This document shows positions 15,601-24,327 of a stretch of 64,000 nt of DNA, piece by piece. Position 1 is the stretch's first letter. Every line of letters starts with the position of its first letter. Position numbers and translations under genes: made by a program. Location: the NCBI RefSeq assembly GCF_003001935.1, contig NZ_PVNG01000025.1:1-64000 (forward strand), given 5' to 3'. Source of the DNA: Nonomuraea fuscirosea. Lineage in GTDB: Bacteria; Actinomycetota; Actinomycetes; Streptosporangiales; Streptosporangiaceae. Under the pieces are notes generated by a model, which had not been told where the DNA came from, did no database searches, and was given only the letters and a program-made list of their open reading frames with translations.

Positions 15601-18600
15601 TCAGGCGTTCGCCGAAGCGCGTAACCGGGTGGCGAGTTCGAGCAGGGTGTCCGGGCCCAGCAGGTCGCGCAGGGGCACGTCCACGCCCAGGTCACGCCTC
15701 ATCCGCTCCTTGAACCTGGTGGCGAGCACGGAGTCGAGGCCGAGCAGGGTGAGCGGCACGTCGACGCCGATCTCGTGCCCGGGCAGCGACAGGACCTGAG
15801 CCGCCAGATCGGCCACCCGACCGGCCACCTCACTCTCCGACAGCGCGGCCAGATCCGGCTTCGCCCCGGCACCGGCCGCCGCGGCAGGACTCGCCCCGGC
15901 GATGACGGCGGAGTCCTCCGCGCCCACGCCGGCGGGACCTCCCGAGACTGCGCCCGCGTCCGCGAGGGCGCTGGTGCCGGTACCGTTCCCGATGCCGGCG
16001 GTGGTGGTGGTGCGTGCCGTGGTCTTGGGGCCGTCCGGCCAGAAGCGGCGGCGCTGCCACGGGTAGCCGGGCAGCGGCACGCCGGCGCCGGGCTGGACGC
16101 GGTCCCACCGTGGCCGGCAGCCCAGCTCGTACGCGCGGGCGAGCGCCGCGGTCAGGGCGGCGCAGTCCGGCTCGTCCCGGTGCAGCGACGTCACCACGTC
16201 GGCCCTGGCGCCCGTGGCCTCGATCTCCTCCTCCAGCGCGGAGCCCAGCACGGGATGCGGGCTCAGCTCGACGAACAGCGTGGGGCGGCCGTCGGCGAGC
16301 GCGGCGCGGGCGGCGTCGGCGAAGCGGACGGGCAGCCGCAGGTTCTCGAACCAGTAGGAGGCGTCGAGCTCCTCTCCCCCGACGACCCGGTCCCAGGCGC
16401 TGGAGTGCACGGGGATGGCGCACGGGCCGGGGCGGAGGCCGGCCAGCTCGCCGAGCAGCCGCTCGCGTACGGGCTCCACCTGGGGAGCGTGCGAGGCGTA
16501 GTCCACCTCCACCCGGCGGCAGAACACACCCCGGGCCCGCAGCGGCTCGACGATCCGCTCCAGCGCGGCGGGGTCGCCGGACAGCACGGTGGAGTGCCTG
16601 CTGTTGACCACGCCCACACACGCCCGCCCGGCCTCCTCGCCGATGGCCGCGCGGACCTGCTCCTCGCCGAGAGCGACCACCCACATGGCGCCGGGGACGT
16701 CCAGCCGGCTCAGCACCCGGCTCCTCCTGGCGACGACGGCCGCGCCGTCGGCCACGCTCAGCGCGCCCGCGGTGACCGCGGCCGCGATCTCGCCCATGCT
16801 GTGGCCGATGAGCAGGTCGGGCTCGACGCCCCACTCCCGCCACACGGCGGCCAGGGCGACCTGCACGGCCCACAGGGCCGGCTGGATCCGGTCCACGCGG
16901 GTCAGCGGCTCGCCGTCGAGCAGCGCGTCCGCCGGCGACCAGCCCAGCTCGGCGTGCACGGCCTGCGAGCAGGCGCGCAGGTGGGCGGCGAAGCCGGGCT
17001 CGGTGGCCAGCAGCCGCCGCCCCATCCCCGCCCACTGGCCGCCCTGCCCGGGGAAGACGAAGACCACCTTGGGCGCTCCGGTGACGCGGCGCACGTCCCC
17101 GCCGTCGCGGACGAACCCGCGCAGGGCCGCCGCCAGCGACCGGGCGTCCTCCCCCGTCACGGCGAGCCGGTGATCGTGGTGGGACCGCCGCGCCCCCGCG
17201 CTGAAGCACACGTCGCCCACCTCGGGGGTGGAGCCGAGCAGGCCGGCGGGCACGGCCGGGTCGGCCGGCGCGACCGGGTCGAGCAGGTCGGCGTAGGCGG
17301 TGGCCAGGGCCCGGAGGGCGTGCGGGTCGCGGGCCGACAGCGGGAGCACGCGGCTGGGCCGGGGCCGGGCCGGTACGGGCGGGGCGGCCTGGGGCGCTTC
17401 CGAGAGCACGAGGTGGATGTTGGTGCCCGACATCCCGAACGAGCTGACCCCGGCCACCGCGGGCGCCGCCCGGTCCGGCCAGTCCTGGGTGCACAGGGCC
17501 AGTTCGACGGCCGTGCCGGGGTCGAGCAGGACCGCGTGCGGCTCCTCGACGTGCAGGGTCGCCGGCACTATCCGGTGCCGCACCGCCAGGGCCGTCTTGA
17601 GCAGCCCGGCCAGCCCGGCCGCGAACTCGGTGTGCCCGATGTTGGACTTGACCGAGCCCACCAGGCAGCGCCTGCCGTCCTCCCGGCCCTCGCCCATGAT
17701 CGCGTCGAGCGCGGCCAGCTCGGTGCTGTCGCCGGTGTGGGTGCCTGGCCCGTGCGCCTCGACGTAGTCGACGTCGGCCGGCGCGACCCCCGCGTCGCGG
17801 TAGGCGGCGCGCAGCATCTGCTTGTGCCCTTCGAGGCCGGGCGCGACGAGGGACGGGCCCGTGCGGCCGTCGTGCGTGGCGGCGCCGCCCAGGATCACCG
17901 CGTACGGCCGGTCCCCGTCGGCCAGCGCGCGGGCCAGCGGCTTGAGGATCAGGGACACGACCCCTTCGCTGCGTACGTAGCCGTCGCCGGACACGTCGCC
18001 GAACCGGCACTTGCCCGAGCCGGAGATCACTCCCGCGTCGCCGAGCGAGAAGTACAGGTCGGGGACGAGCTGCAGGTTGGAGCCGCCCACGATGGCCAGC
18101 TCCACCTCGCCCGACCACAGCGCCCGGCAGGCCACGTGCACCGCGAGCAGGGAGGTCGCGCACGCCGCGTCCAGCCCCATGCTGGGCCCGCGCAGGTCGA
18201 GCAGGGTGGAGACGCGGCCGGGGAAGATCCCGGCGACGGCCGCGCCGAGCGCCGCGTGCATGTCGTACATGCCCGAGCGGCGCAGCAGGTCCCAGTAGCC
18301 CGAGGGCTGCAGGCTGGCGTAGACCCCCGTGTCGCTGCCCGCCAGGCTCTCCGCCGGGATGCCGGCGTCGTCCAGGGCCTCCCAGATGACTTCGAGCAGG
18401 ACGCGCTGCTGCGGGTCGAGCCGGAGCGCCTCGAACGGCGTGACGCCGAAGAAGCGCGCGTCGAACCCGGCGACGTCGTCGAGGTAGCCGCCCGCGCCGC
18501 TGAGCACGTCGCGGCGCCTGCGGGCGGCGCCGTGCTCGACGTCGAACCGGTCCTGGGGGATCGTGCCGAGCACGTCCCTGCCCTCGCTGACGATCCGCCA

Positions 18601-18684
18601 GAGCTCACCGGGAGTTCGCGCGCCGGGTAACCGGCAGCCGGCGCCGACAATGGCGATGGGATCTCGCCCATGCTTGACGTTCAT
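15601..18684 (-). CDS. type I polyketide synthase, single module KS-AT-ACP, 1027 aa
   Basis: The ketosynthase (about residues 8-430) has active-site Cys175 in DAACATS (usual DTACSSS), His311 (EAHGPGT) and His351 (KSNIGHTE). The acyltransferase (about 540-840) has Ser629 in GHSMGE and the specificity motif YASH (729-732), which in bacterial modular synthases predicts methylmalonyl-CoA rather than malonyl-CoA. A Gly/Ala-rich linker leads to an acyl carrier protein with the phosphopantetheine Ser985 in LGLDSV. There is no ketoreductase, dehydratase, enoylreductase, thioesterase or docking region. Such a stand-alone non-reducing module may act once or iteratively. The ATG at 18684 is used; an in-frame ATG at 18714 is also possible. 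Chain release probably relies on a hydrolase encoded at 6264 or 7780. Confidence 0.93.
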   Translation of the reverse strand: MNVKHGRDPIAIVGAGCRLPGARTPGELWRIVSEGRDVLGTIPQDRFDVEHGAARRRRDVLSGAGGYLDDVAGFDARFFGVTPFEALRLDPQQRVLLEVIWEALDDAGIPAESLAGSDTGVYASLQPSGYWDLLRRSGMYDMHAALGAAVAGIFPGRVSTLLDLRGPSMGLDAACATSLLAVHVACRALWSGEVELAIVGGSNLQLVPDLYFSLGDAGVISGSGKCRFGDVSGDGYVRSEGVVSLILKPLARALADGDRPYAVILGGAATHDGRTGPSLVAPGLEGHKQMLRAAYRDAGVAPADVDYVEAHGPGTHTGDSTELAALDAIMGEGREDGRRCLVGSVKSNIGHTEFAAGLAGLLKTALAVRHRIVPATLHVEEPHAVLLDPGTAVELALCTQDWPDRAAPAVAGVSSFGMSGTNIHLVLSEAPQAAPPVPARPRPSRVLPLSARDPHALRALATAYADLLDPVAPADPAVPAGLLGSTPEVGDVCFSAGARRSHHDHRLAVTGEDARSLAAALRGFVRDGGDVRRVTGAPKVVFVFPGQGGQWAGMGRRLLATEPGFAAHLRACSQAVHAELGWSPADALLDGEPLTRVDRIQPALWAVQVALAAVWREWGVEPDLLIGHSMGEIAAAVTAGALSVADGAAVVARRSRVLSRLDVPGAMWVVALGEEQVRAAIGEEAGRACVGVVNSRHSTVLSGDPAALERIVEPLRARGVFCRRVEVDYASHAPQVEPVRERLLGELAGLRPGPCAIPVHSSAWDRVVGGEELDASYWFENLRLPVRFADAARAALADGRPTLFVELSPHPVLGSALEEEIEATGARADVVTSLHRDEPDCAALTAALARAYELGCRPRWDRVQPGAGVPLPGYPWQRRRFWPDGPKTTARTTTTAGIGNGTGTSALADAGAVSGGPAGVGAEDSAVIAGASPAAAAGAGAKPDLAALSESEVAGRVADLAAQVLSLPGHEIGVDVPLTLLGLDSVLATRFKERMRRDLGVDVPLRDLLGPDTLLELATRLRASANA

Positions 18685-18852
18685 GCGCCCATTCCCATCC
18701 GCGCGCGAGACCATCGGAAATACCGGCGACGCCCCCGCGCACCCCTGTTGATTGGGTGTTCACGACATCACCTAAGGTCGGAGCGAGCACTCTGGTTGTC
18801 AATTATGAAATAACGCAATGCCGAATCCTGGACCCGGTTATTCATATGCCGT

Positions 18853-19677
18853 TCACAACGGGCAGTGCACGACGAGCCCCACGAGCGGGTCGTCCGGGGT
18901 GATCATCAGGGCCATCCGCAGGGTCTGCTCGCCCAGGCGGGGATGGCGGAAGCGCCGGGTGAGGCTGCGGTGCTCCTGCACGTCGTGCTTGCGCCACAGA
19001 CCGGCGAACAGGGGGCTGAGCCGGGCGAACTCGGCGATCTTTCTGGTGACCCGCTCGTCGTGCGGCCACTTGGCCAGCTCGGAGCGCCACCGCGCGATGA
19101 TGTCGCGGGTGTCGCTCTCCCAGTCGGGCAGCCGCTCCTTGGCCAGCGGCGAGCAGAGCATCCAGTGCAGCATGTTCTGGTGGCCGGGCGGCAGGCGGGA
19201 CCAGTCCTCGTACCATTCGGCGGCGGCCTCGTTCCAGGCGAGCAGGTCGCAGTAGATGTCGGTGGCGTAGACCGGATACTCGCTGTGCCCCATCAGCTCG
19301 ACCACCAGGTCGATCACGCCGCCGGTCCAGCCCTGCCCCGCCAGCGGCTGCGGGTTGGTGACCTGGCCGTGGACCAGGGTGTGCATGTAGCGGCGCTCGT
19401 CCTCGGTGAGGTCGAGCACCCGCGCCAGGCTGTCGAGCACCTGGACCGAGGGCTTGATGTCCCGGCCCTGTTCGAGGTAGGTGTACCAGGTCGGGCTGAG
19501 CCCGGCCAGCACGGCCACCTCCTCCCTGCGCAGTCCCTTCGTCCGGCGCGACGTGCCCGCCGGCAGCCCCACCTGCTCCGGCGTGACCCGGGCGCGGCGG
19601 CTCTTCAAGAACCGGGCGAGCTCCTGCCGGCTCCAGATGTCCCCTGACACGTAACCCCCGTACGACCCCCTAGGCAT
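18853..19677 (-). CDS. XRE/MmyB-type helix-turn-helix regulator, 274 aa
   Basis: An XRE-type helix-turn-helix occupies about residues 20-80 (RREEVAVLAGLSPTWYTYLEQG, then LARVLDLTEDERRYMHTL), preceded by the typical FLKSRRARVTPEQVGLP segment. The C-terminal two thirds form the MmyB-like ligand-binding domain (PVYATDIYCDLLAWNEAA, LHWMLCSP, and FRHPRLGEQTL near the end). Proteins of this family regulate antibiotic clusters and short-chain dehydrogenases. It lies directly upstream of the PKS on the same strand, 169 bases from the PKS start, so it is the likely cluster-situated regulator. The ATG at 19677 is taken; GTG at 19647 with a GGGGG ribosome-like site is a plausible shorter start. Confidence 0.88.
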   Translation of the reverse strand: MPRGSYGGYVSGDIWSRQELARFLKSRRARVTPEQVGLPAGTSRRTKGLRREEVAVLAGLSPTWYTYLEQGRDIKPSVQVLDSLARVLDLTEDERRYMHTLVHGQVTNPQPLAGQGWTGGVIDLVVELMGHSEYPVYATDIYCDLLAWNEAAAEWYEDWSRLPPGHQNMLHWMLCSPLAKERLPDWESDTRDIIARWRSELAKWPHDERVTRKIAEFARLSPLFAGLWRKHDVQEHRSLTRRFRHPRLGEQTLRMALMITPDDPLVGLVVHCPL

Positions 19678-19680
19678 CAC

Positions 19681-19993
19681 TGATCGGATCCGCCCCCAGA
19701 GTCTAGGAGCCGCACGGGCGATTTGTCACCGTCGCCGTTTTATTATTCGGGCACGGTCTGACGGGATTCGGAAAGGCGAATTCGGCGTGCCTTAACCGCT
19801 TATTGACATCGCCTCCGCGTGACGACGGCATTTCGTCCGGCGGCGGCCGCGGAGGCGGTGATTCGGACGCGGTTCCCGGCCGCCCAGTCAAGGCCTCATG
19901 ACCGGACGTTCACCGGGCGTTCCGCGAATGTCCGGTCAGATCAGGCATCTCACCGCCGAACGTTTCATGGTGTGCGTCTCATGACCGGCCGGT
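19681..19993. other. gene-free interval of 313 bp
   Basis: No supported gene lies here. The sequence next to 19681 should hold the promoter of the MmyB-type regulator (minus strand). Farther right there are two related copies of a block reading CTCATGACCGG then CGTTCACCG (near 19894 and 19977), which may be binding sites or decayed repeats. The stop of the phosphatase gene is at 19994. Confidence 0.5.
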
Positions 19994-21223
19994 TCACCGC
20001 GGTGTCCTGCGCAGTGCCAGCGTGGTGATGTCGTCGGACTGCTCGGCGGTCCCCACGAAGTGGCGTACGGCGCTGTCCACCGCCTCCAGCAGGTCCCCCG
20101 CGTTCACGCCCGGCCTGGCCAGCACCTCCTGGAGCCGGGCGGTGCCGTACAGGCCGTGGTCGGCGTTCCTGGCCTCGACCACGCCGTCGGTGTAGGTGAA
20201 GAGCGCGTCGCCGGGCCCGAGCCGCACGTGCCCCAGCGTGTACGAGCTGTCCGGCAGGATCCCCACGGCCGGCCCCGTCGGCGGCAGCAGGCTCTGCCGC
20301 CCGTCGGCGCGGACCATGACGGGCGGGTTGTGCCCGCCGTTGATGTAGACGAGGTCGCCCGACCGGGGGTCGAGCACGCCGAAGAACATCGTGGCGAAGT
20401 AGCCCTGTTTCAGATGGTTGCGGGCCATGTACCGGTTGGTCCCGACCACGGCCTGCACCAGCGGCCCCGCCCCCAGCGACAGCAGCGGCAGCGGCGCCGG
20501 GTACGAGGCGCCGCCGACGACGGCGGTGAGGTCGTCGCCGGAGAGCTGGACCAGCCCCGTGTGCTCGGCGGTGTGCCGCAGCAGGGTCCTGATCAGCGCC
20601 ATGAACAGCGCCGCGCCCACCCCCTTGTCGCACACGTCGGCCACCACGAACGCCAGCCTGCGCCCGTTGACCAGGGTGAACACGTCGTAGAAGTCGCCGG
20701 CCACCTGCCTGGCCGGGCGGAAGCTGGCCGCGATCTCCCAGCCGTCCAGCTCCGGCATCGACTCGGGCAGGAACCCGGCCTGGATCTCGCGGGCGATGCT
20801 CAGCTCGCGTTCGTACTCGCGCAGGCTGGCCAGCGCGGCCATCTCCTCCACGGTGCTGCTGAGCTGCCATCGCTCGAAGCAGGAGTTGACCCGGCTGCGC
20901 AGCAGGCTGGGCAGGAACGGCCGGGTGACGTAGTCGAAGCCGCCGCGCACGCACTCCTCCAGCGCCCCGATGTCGTCGTCGGGGAAGGCCACGACGGTGG
21001 GCGTGCGCCCGTCTACCACGAAGCGCTGGCACAGCAGGGCCACCCGCTGCAGCCCGAGCGCGGCCGAGACGAGCAGCAGGTCGGGGCTGGGCCGGTTCAG
21101 CATCAGGTCGTCGGGCACGGCGTGCTCGACCTCGAAGCCCTCCAGGCGCAGCGCCCCGTCGAGCTCCAGCACGGCCGTGGAGCCGGTGTTGCCCGGCTCA
21201 GCGACGACCAGGGCCGTCGGCAT
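19994..21223 (-). CDS. PP2C-type (SpoIIE/RsbU-like) phosphatase with degenerate receiver domain, 409 aa
   Basis: Residues 1-125 have a receiver-like fold, but the phospho-acceptor position reads LLLVSAALG (Ser for Asp) and the conserved Lys is Arg (DYVTRPF), so it should not be phosphorylated. A short coiled coil (SLREYERELSIAREIQAGFLP) links to a complete SpoIIE-type PP2C domain: metal loops AGDFYDVF and VADVCDKGVGAALFMA, the NGGHNPP segment, TYTDGVVEAR, and the terminal DDITTLALRR. It should dephosphorylate the STAS antagonists encoded upstream in the same operon and so free a sigma factor. The gene overlaps the kinase gene upstream by 26 bases. Confidence 0.92.
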   Translation of the reverse strand: MPTALVVAEPGNTGSTAVLELDGALRLEGFEVEHAVPDDLMLNRPSPDLLLVSAALGLQRVALLCQRFVVDGRTPTVVAFPDDDIGALEECVRGGFDYVTRPFLPSLLRSRVNSCFERWQLSSTVEEMAALASLREYERELSIAREIQAGFLPESMPELDGWEIAASFRPARQVAGDFYDVFTLVNGRRLAFVVADVCDKGVGAALFMALIRTLLRHTAEHTGLVQLSGDDLTAVVGGASYPAPLPLLSLGAGPLVQAVVGTNRYMARNHLKQGYFATMFFGVLDPRSGDLVYINGGHNPPVMVRADGRQSLLPPTGPAVGILPDSSYTLGHVRLGPGDALFTYTDGVVEARNADHGLYGTARLQEVLARPGVNAGDLLEAVDSAVRHFVGTAEQSDDITTLALRRTPR

Positions 21224-21647
21224 CGGATCCTCCTCGCAGTCGCATGATCAACGTGTTGCGGTTGCGGCCGTCGGCGAACTCGTAGTGGAACTCATCGACC
21301 TTGCCCATGGCCAGGAGCAGGCCGTAGCCGCCTTCGTCGCGCTGGTGCGGCGGCACGGACAGCCGCGGCTCCGGGTCGTAGCCGCCCGGGTCGAAGGGCG
21401 GCGCGTCGTCCTCGATGCGCACCCGTACCTCGTCCTGGTCGACCTCGCCCGCGATGTCCACCACGCCCGCCGATCCCCGGTAGCCGTGCTGGACGATGTT
21501 CGTGGTGATCTCGTCGGTGGCCAGCCGCAGCCAGTAGGTCTGGCGGGGGTCGAGCCCCGCCTCCCCCGCCAGCACCTCCACGAAGTCGGCCACCACGCCC
21601 GCCATGGACGCGTGCTGGCCGTCAATCCTGAGCCGGCAGGCGAGCAT
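21198..21647 (-). CDS. anti-sigma factor serine kinase (RsbW-like HATPase), 149 aa
   Basis: A small GHKL ATPase with N box DEITTNIVQHGY, G1 box RIEDDAPPFDP and G2 box DEGGYGLLLA, that is the RsbW/SpoIIAB type that binds a sigma factor and phosphorylates STAS antagonists on serine. The ATG at 21647 overlaps the stop of the STAS gene upstream (TGATG), and a GTG lies one codon earlier. Its own 3' end overlaps the phosphatase gene by 26 bases. Antagonist, kinase and phosphatase are thus coupled, forming a full partner-switching set. No sigma-B-like gene lies in the window, so the partner sigma factor is elsewhere. Confidence 0.9.
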   Translation of the reverse strand: MLACRLRIDGQHASMAGVVADFVEVLAGEAGLDPRQTYWLRLATDEITTNIVQHGYRGSAGVVDIAGEVDQDEVRVRIEDDAPPFDPGGYDPEPRLSVPPHQRDEGGYGLLLAMGKVDEFHYEFADGRNRNTLIMRLRGGSDADGPGRR

Positions 21648-21952
21648 CACCGCATCATGATGCTGCGGTCGAAGCCGGTGAGCCGGATGGTCTCGGCGAC
21701 CTCCGGCTGCGTGCCCACCAGGGTGATCTCCGAGCCGCGCGGCAACTTCTGGTGCGCGAACACCAGGCAGCGCACGCCCGCGGACGACATGTACGTCAGC
21801 TCGTCGAGCAGCAGGACCAGCTTGGCCACCTGGCGGCCCACGGCCTGGCTGACCAGGTCGTTGAGTTCGGGCGCCGAGCGGCCGTCCAGTTCGCCGGCCA
21901 GCCGGATCGTGGCGGTGTCGCCTTCCACGTTCATGTTGATCTTGAAACTCAT
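21647..21952 (-). CDS. STAS-domain anti-sigma factor antagonist, 101 aa
   Basis: This is a single STAS domain of normal length with strand-turn elements IRLAGELDGRSAPEL and LVLLLDELTYMSSAGVRCLV, where the Ser-Ser pair is the usual phosphorylation site of SpoIIAA/RsbV proteins. The ATG at 21952 has AGGAAG upstream, 20 bases after the debranching-enzyme stop. The acidic Asp before the phosphosite is replaced by Leu-Thr-Tyr-Met, as in several actinobacterial paralogues. It should be phosphorylated by the kinase encoded immediately downstream and dephosphorylated by the PP2C protein. Confidence 0.9.
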   Translation of the reverse strand: MSFKINMNVEGDTATIRLAGELDGRSAPELNDLVSQAVGRQVAKLVLLLDELTYMSSAGVRCLVFAHQKLPRGSEITLVGTQPEVAETIRLTGFDRSIMMR

Positions 21953-21972
21953 GACACTTCCTCTTCCTCCAA

Positions 21973-23988
21973 CTAGTGCGTGACCAGGATCGCGACGCTT
22001 CTGGGGCCGATCACGAACCGCGTCTGGTCGGCCAGGGCCGGCTCGTGGCCCGGCTCGTGCGCGTCCTCGGGCGGCGCGGCGGCGGTGTCGGCGAACAGGT
22101 GCCAGGTCAGGCCGCGCGGCGGCGCCGGCAGTTCGAGGGCGTGCGCCTCCCAGTGGGAGTTGGCGGCGACGTACACGCAGTCGTCGCCGCCGCCGTCGAA
22201 CATGGCGACCAGCACCCGGCAGTGCCCCGACCAGTCCGGCGACCAGGCGCGCACGCCGTGCCAGTGGACCGAGCCCGGCGAGCCGCCCCTGAGCACCGGG
22301 TGGGCGCGCCGGAAGGCGATGGCGCGCCGGGTGAAGCGGAACAGGTCGGCGTTCTCCTCGCGCAGCCCCCAGTCGACCCACGTCAGCGGCCCGTCGTGGC
22401 AGTAGGCGTTGTTGTTGCCGAGCTGGGTGCGGCCGATCTCGTCGCCGGCCAGCAACATCGGCACGCCCCTGCTGGCCAGCAGGAGCAGCAGCGCGTTCCG
22501 GGTCAGGCGGGCGCGGGTGGCCAGCACGGCCGGATCGTCGGTCTCGCCCTCCTGCCCGCAGTTCCACGAGTGGTTGGTGTCGTCGCCGTCCCTGTTGCCC
22601 TCGCCGTTGGCCTCGTTGTGCTTGTGGTCGTAGGAGACCAGGTCACGCAGGGTGAAGCCGTCGTGCGAGGTGATGAAGTTGACCGTGGCCGCGGTCCCCC
22701 TGCGGCTGTAGAGGTCGGGCGAGCCGACCATCCTGGTGGCCATCTCGCCGGTGACGCCGAGGTCGCCCTTAATGTACCTGCGCACGGTGTCGCGGTAGCG
22801 GCCGTTCCACTCCGACCATCTGCTGTAGTCGGGGAAACTGCCCACCTGGTAGAGCCCGGCGGCGTCCCACGCCTCGGCGATCAGCTTGCAGTCGCGCAGG
22901 ATCGGGTCGTAGGCCAGCGACTCCAGCAGCGGCGGGTTGTGCAGCAGCTCGCCGTCGGGGCCGCGGCCGAGGATCGCGGCCAGGTCGAACCTGAACCCGT
23001 CCACGTGGAACTCCGAGGCCCAGTAGCGCAGGCAGTCGAGCACGAACCCGCGTACGACCGGATGGTTGCAGTTGAGCGTGTTGCCGGTGCCGCTGAAGTT
23101 GTAGTAGTGCCGATCCGGCGTGAGCATGTAGTACGTGGCGTTGTCCAGGCCCTTGAAGCTGATCGAAGGGCCGCGTTCGTCGCCCTCGGCGGTGTGGTTG
23201 AACACCACGTCGAGCAGCACCTCGATGCCGGCCCTGTGCAGCTCCTTCACCAGGTGCTTGAACTCGTCCACCTGCATGTGCTCGCGCCCGGTCGTCGCGT
23301 ACGACGCCTTCGGGGCGAAGAACCCGATCGGGCTGTAACCCCAGTAGTTCACGCCGGTGAAGATGTTGTCGCTCTCGTCGAACTCGAAGACCGGCATCAG
23401 CTCCACGCAGTTGACGCCCAGCTCCTTCAGGTAGGGGATCTTCTCCACGAGCCCGGCGTAGGTGCCCGGCGCCGACACCCCCGAGGAGGGATGCCGGGTG
23501 AAGCCGCGCACGTGCAGCTCGTAGATCACCAGGTCCTCGTGCGGCAGGCGCGGCGGGCGGTCGTCCTCCCAGTCGAAGTCGTCGAGGGCGACGCGGGAGC
23601 GGTGCCGGTAGGGGCCGGCGCCGGTCAGCATCCGCGCGTACGGGTCGCTGAGCACCCTCGTGGCGTCGAACCGGTGGCCGAGCCAGGGCTGGTGCGGGCC
23701 GTCCACGCGGTAGCCGTACTCGAGGTTCTCCACGTCGAGGTCGAAGACGGTCATCGCGTAGACGCTGCCCACCCGGAACGCCTCGGGGAAGGGCAGCTCG
23801 GCCATGGGCTCGGCCGCGCCCGAGCGATACAGCACGAGCGTCACGGAGGTGGCGTGGTTGGAGAAGACGGAGAAGTTGACGCCTCCGGGCACCCGCGTGG
23901 CGCCGAACGGCAGCGACCGCCCCGCGCGGACGGAGAATCCGGAGATCCGCTGCGTGGGGTAGGCGTCGATCGGCTCCAGGGTGGTCAT
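21973..23988 (-). CDS. glgX: glycogen debranching enzyme GlgX (GH13), 671 aa
   Basis: A full-length isoamylase-type debranching enzyme: an N-terminal CBM48 beta-sandwich (about 20-130), then a GH13 barrel with catalytic Asp335 (VDGFRFDLA), Glu372 (LIAEAWD) and Asp443 (TSHDGF), and the NYWGYSPIGFFAP and DVVFNHTAEG motifs. It hydrolyses alpha-1,6 branches in glycogen limit dextrin, with possible involvement in trehalose synthesis. The C-terminal strand PRSVAILVTH is intact. The gene sits between two STAS antagonist genes and overlaps the upstream one by four bases. This is an unusual placement, tying glycogen mobilisation to a sigma-switch operon. Confidence 0.95.
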   Translation of the reverse strand: MTTLEPIDAYPTQRISGFSVRAGRSLPFGATRVPGGVNFSVFSNHATSVTLVLYRSGAAEPMAELPFPEAFRVGSVYAMTVFDLDVENLEYGYRVDGPHQPWLGHRFDATRVLSDPYARMLTGAGPYRHRSRVALDDFDWEDDRPPRLPHEDLVIYELHVRGFTRHPSSGVSAPGTYAGLVEKIPYLKELGVNCVELMPVFEFDESDNIFTGVNYWGYSPIGFFAPKASYATTGREHMQVDEFKHLVKELHRAGIEVLLDVVFNHTAEGDERGPSISFKGLDNATYYMLTPDRHYYNFSGTGNTLNCNHPVVRGFVLDCLRYWASEFHVDGFRFDLAAILGRGPDGELLHNPPLLESLAYDPILRDCKLIAEAWDAAGLYQVGSFPDYSRWSEWNGRYRDTVRRYIKGDLGVTGEMATRMVGSPDLYSRRGTAATVNFITSHDGFTLRDLVSYDHKHNEANGEGNRDGDDTNHSWNCGQEGETDDPAVLATRARLTRNALLLLLASRGVPMLLAGDEIGRTQLGNNNAYCHDGPLTWVDWGLREENADLFRFTRRAIAFRRAHPVLRGGSPGSVHWHGVRAWSPDWSGHCRVLVAMFDGGGDDCVYVAANSHWEAHALELPAPPRGLTWHLFADTAAAPPEDAHEPGHEPALADQTRFVIGPRSVAILVTH

Positions 23989-24326
23989 ACGGTCAACGCC
24001 TCCACACCCTCGTCGACGGACTCCACCACGGTGAAGAAGCCGAGGAAGCCCGTCGCGTCCATGATCGCGCGTACGTCGGGAGTGAGCCCGGTGAGCGCCA
24101 GCCGCAGCGAGCCGCTCTGCGCGTGCCGGTAGATCAGCAGCAGCACCCGCAGGCCCGCGCTGGACATGTAGACCGTGCCGCTCAGGTCGAGCACGACCTG
24201 GCCCTCGCCGGGCAGCAGCGCGCGCAGGTCCTGCTGGACGCGTGGCGCGGTCTCGCTGTCGAGGCGGCCGTCGAGGGTGACGACCGTGACCCCGTTCCTG
24301 ATCTGGTGCCGTAGTTCCATGCTCAT
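23985..24326 (-). CDS. STAS-domain anti-sigma factor antagonist (second copy), 113 aa
   Basis: A single STAS domain with VTVVTLDGRLDSETAP and VVLDLSGTVYMSSAGLRVLLL; the Ser-Ser-Ala-Gly is the predicted phosphorylation loop. It is more canonical than the copy at 21647, keeping DLSG before the phosphosite. The ATG at 24326 begins one base after the stop of the DJ-1/AGE fusion, and its own stop overlaps the GlgX start by four bases. Two antagonists with a single kinase suggest two inputs that converge on one sigma factor, or one dedicated to another kinase elsewhere. Confidence 0.9.
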   Translation of the reverse strand: MSMELRHQIRNGVTVVTLDGRLDSETAPRVQQDLRALLPGEGQVVLDLSGTVYMSSAGLRVLLLIYRHAQSGSLRLALTGLTPDVRAIMDATGFLGFFTVVESVDEGVEALTV

Positions 24327-24327
24327 G

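Noticed and set aside
15775..18630. Plus-strand open frame of 951 codons opposite the PKS
   Set aside because: It mirrors the PKS codons on the other strand, has biased composition (Gly, Arg, Ala, Val) and no recognisable motif.
15601..18684. Ketoreductase, dehydratase or thioesterase domain within the PKS
   Set aside because: The region between AT and ACP is only a short Gly/Ala linker and the chain ends with the ACP, so no such domain fits.
18797..18802. Perfect TTGACA on the minus strand upstream of the PKS as its promoter
   Set aside because: No acceptable 10 box lies 16-19 bases downstream, so I do not call a promoter, although it remains possible with an alternative sigma factor.
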